Shown here: positions 33,539 through 35,000 of the stretch, in pieces
Layout: the number at the start of each line of letters is the position of its first letter
Position numbering within the stretch: position 1 is the first letter of the stretch
Origin: Trachelipus rathkii
Taxonomy: Eukaryota; Arthropoda; Malacostraca; Isopoda; Trachelipodidae
Reading direction: 5' to 3'
NCBI GenBank assembly: GCA_015478945.1
Contig: JABUQX010118587.1
Coordinates: forward strand, 32,501-67,500
DNA: 35,000 nucleotides
Program-made: the position numbers and the translations under genes
The notes under the pieces: generated by a model
The model's input: the letters and a program-made list of their open reading frames with translations, nothing else
Told to the model about the DNA's origin: nothing
Databases searched by the model: none

Positions 33539-35000
33539 TCAGATCATCAGTGGGGGCTCATTCCGTGGCCCAGGTGGGCTACAACCAAATCTCCTCACAT
33601 AACCCCCATTGCACCCTCCTGTTATGGGCACCTTTCTTCTCCGCCTCTGCAAACTCACATTTCTCTCTTCGAGGCATTCCTTTTCTGATCTTCATGTCAA
33701 CTTTTTCTTCTGTCTCCCATTCCGGTCGATTCCAACACACTTACCACTATAAATCCGTTTAACCCAAACGACTATCATCGCTCCTTTCCACATGACCAAA
33801 CCATCTCGAACTGTACTTTCATTTATTTCTTCATTTACCCCCAATGTCACCACCAAACAACTCTCTAATAATTTCATTCATCGCTTCATCATTTCTGTTT
33901 CACACCTAACGACGCTCAAGCTAAGATTGTCCATGCTGAACACATTGTAATTAAAGAATCTATAACCTTTATTCCAGACATAGTCCACTACTTATAGCAT
34001 TAAGCACGGGTAACCACCATACCTTATTGTAAGACCGCTAGCCCACTCAACACTTAGTCCTTTACATCCCTTAACGATTTAAACTGGCTCGAGCCACCTT
34101 AGGGCCATTTCGACATAATTTTCCTCTACACCTGCATGCATCCACTCCTTTTTCATTCACCATATATCCTAAATATTTAATTCAGTCACTTGTTCCAGCT
34201 GCTCACCATCTAACCATAACTTCACACTGAGGTCTGTCTTCACTCTCAACAATAACCTTACTCTTATCTAACGTTTCTTTCAAACCCTTTCTTTACACAC
34301 CCTGTTACCAAATCTCTCTACTAGTCTTTTAAACTCTCTTCAAGATTCGCCACCACAAAACCAAATCATCTCTCAAGATAATAGGGGTAGGGAATACCTC
34401 ACTCTCATCAATCTCCATCCATTCTAGCTCTATTCCTTGTTCGCAAGAACGCCCCCTACTTTCGTAATTCTTTCATAACCTCATCGCCAGATATAGATTG
34501 GATTGCCTAAGGAGAAGCACCACAATCCTGTCTGCACTCCGCTATTTAATATTAAAATAATCACTTTCGACTCTATTTATTCTTACACACGCCGCTCCGC
34601 TATCGTCATATCATGACTTTTGATTCTATTCAGGAAGCCTTACCACCAATAGATATCACTAGCCAGCCTGGGATACGATTTTCCTATTAATGCCTAATTA
34701 ATAGCGCTGTTGAGAATACATAAATCCTAAATACAATTTTTCCTCCCTCATTATCTCCAATCATTTTTTTTTCAATGTACAGATTTGATCCACACATCCT
34801 CTACCACTTCTAAACGCACCTTATTCTTTCCCAAATTAGGTTCTTCACAATTCATTCGACGCACTTTTTCGACCAAAATTTCAACATATATCTTCCCCTA
34901 CAACACTCAATAAATTAATTACCGCTAGTAGATACTTACTAGTTCATTTTCCCTTACCCTTAATATAAGTACTAATATTGACCTCCTCCAATCCTCGGAA
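33539..35000 (-). mobile_element. Degraded non-LTR retrotransposon reverse transcriptase, 3' half of ORF2
   Basis: Minus-strand frames give ordered LINE reverse-transcriptase blocks: YIKGKG (34951-34971), LLSVVGED (34890-34913), EILVEKVRR (34857-34886), FRSGRGCVDQI (34782-34814), ELEWMEIDESEV (34397-34430), RDDLVLW (34353-34370), LDKSKVIVE (34246-34271) and IKYLGYMVNEKGVDA (34137-34182). Past the polymerase come a VQMDNLR-like block (33905-33943), RWFGHVER (33783-33805) and a C-terminus NEPPLMI with stop at 33539-33541. The two catalytic Asp of the usual [FY]ADD box remain, but the preceding residues read LR. The blocks fall in different frames and stops lie between them, so the copy is inactive. 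The element continues past the right edge. It has the same orientation as the left-edge fragment and a similar coding style, so the two may belong to one family. Confidence 0.85.

Noticed and set aside
33550..33762. 70-codon plus-strand open frame
   Set aside because: It is antisense to the C-terminal part of the LINE ORF2 on the minus strand.

Overview
The window looks like repeat-rich, non-coding nuclear DNA from an invertebrate, most plausibly an arthropod and perhaps a decapod crustacean. The evidence is two degraded non-LTR retrotransposon (LINE) copies whose peptides resemble a family I associate with crustaceans, tRNA-derived SINE units, hAT-type transposon termini, and long (TA)n, (CTT)n and (CAT)n simple repeats. 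No bacterial gene layout, operon or convincing host gene is visible. The organism is an inference; the repeat classes are read from the sequence.

Layout: 1-975 is a minus-strand LINE fragment (C-terminal part of the endonuclease plus the linker to reverse transcriptase), broken at a (TA)n tract. A single hAT-like end carrying TATCGAT repeats stops at 1332, and a 39-base A run follows at 1435-1473. A weak reverse-transcriptase remnant (about 2390-2645) precedes two tandem ~199-bp units that each carry a tRNA-like Pol III promoter (2670-3065). From about 3,070 to 31,600 the top strand is persistently rich in T, and over long stretches in G. Stop codons are dense and no open frame exceeds about 112 codons. 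Within this stretch I can support two diverged copies of a ~280-300 bp dispersed repeat (about 7335-7612 and 23068-23372), one anomalously open minus-strand frame (17111-17782, 224 codons with one internal stop), a weaker minus-strand open stretch (21477-21949), and a ~430-bp T-rich minisatellite (28321-28750). The right side holds a (CTT)n tract, a ~700-bp (TA)n tract, a second single hAT-like end (32810 onward, AAGTAC repeats), and the 3' half of a second minus-strand LINE: reverse transcriptase from 34980 down to a stop at 33539, then a 3' UTR that may end in an (ATG)n tail near 33130.

Nothing here forms a working pathway. The elements look like independent insertions in decayed sequence. 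The strong T/G skew of the middle would fit a long intron transcribed left to right, but no exon or splice structure could be established. Frequent small frameshifts, and the indel-rich difference between repeat copies, fit either old age or a low-accuracy assembly, and I cannot separate the two. I did not find a convincing new system. The best leads are the open frame at 17.1-17.8 kb, the unnamed dispersed repeat and the dimeric tRNA-like unit.
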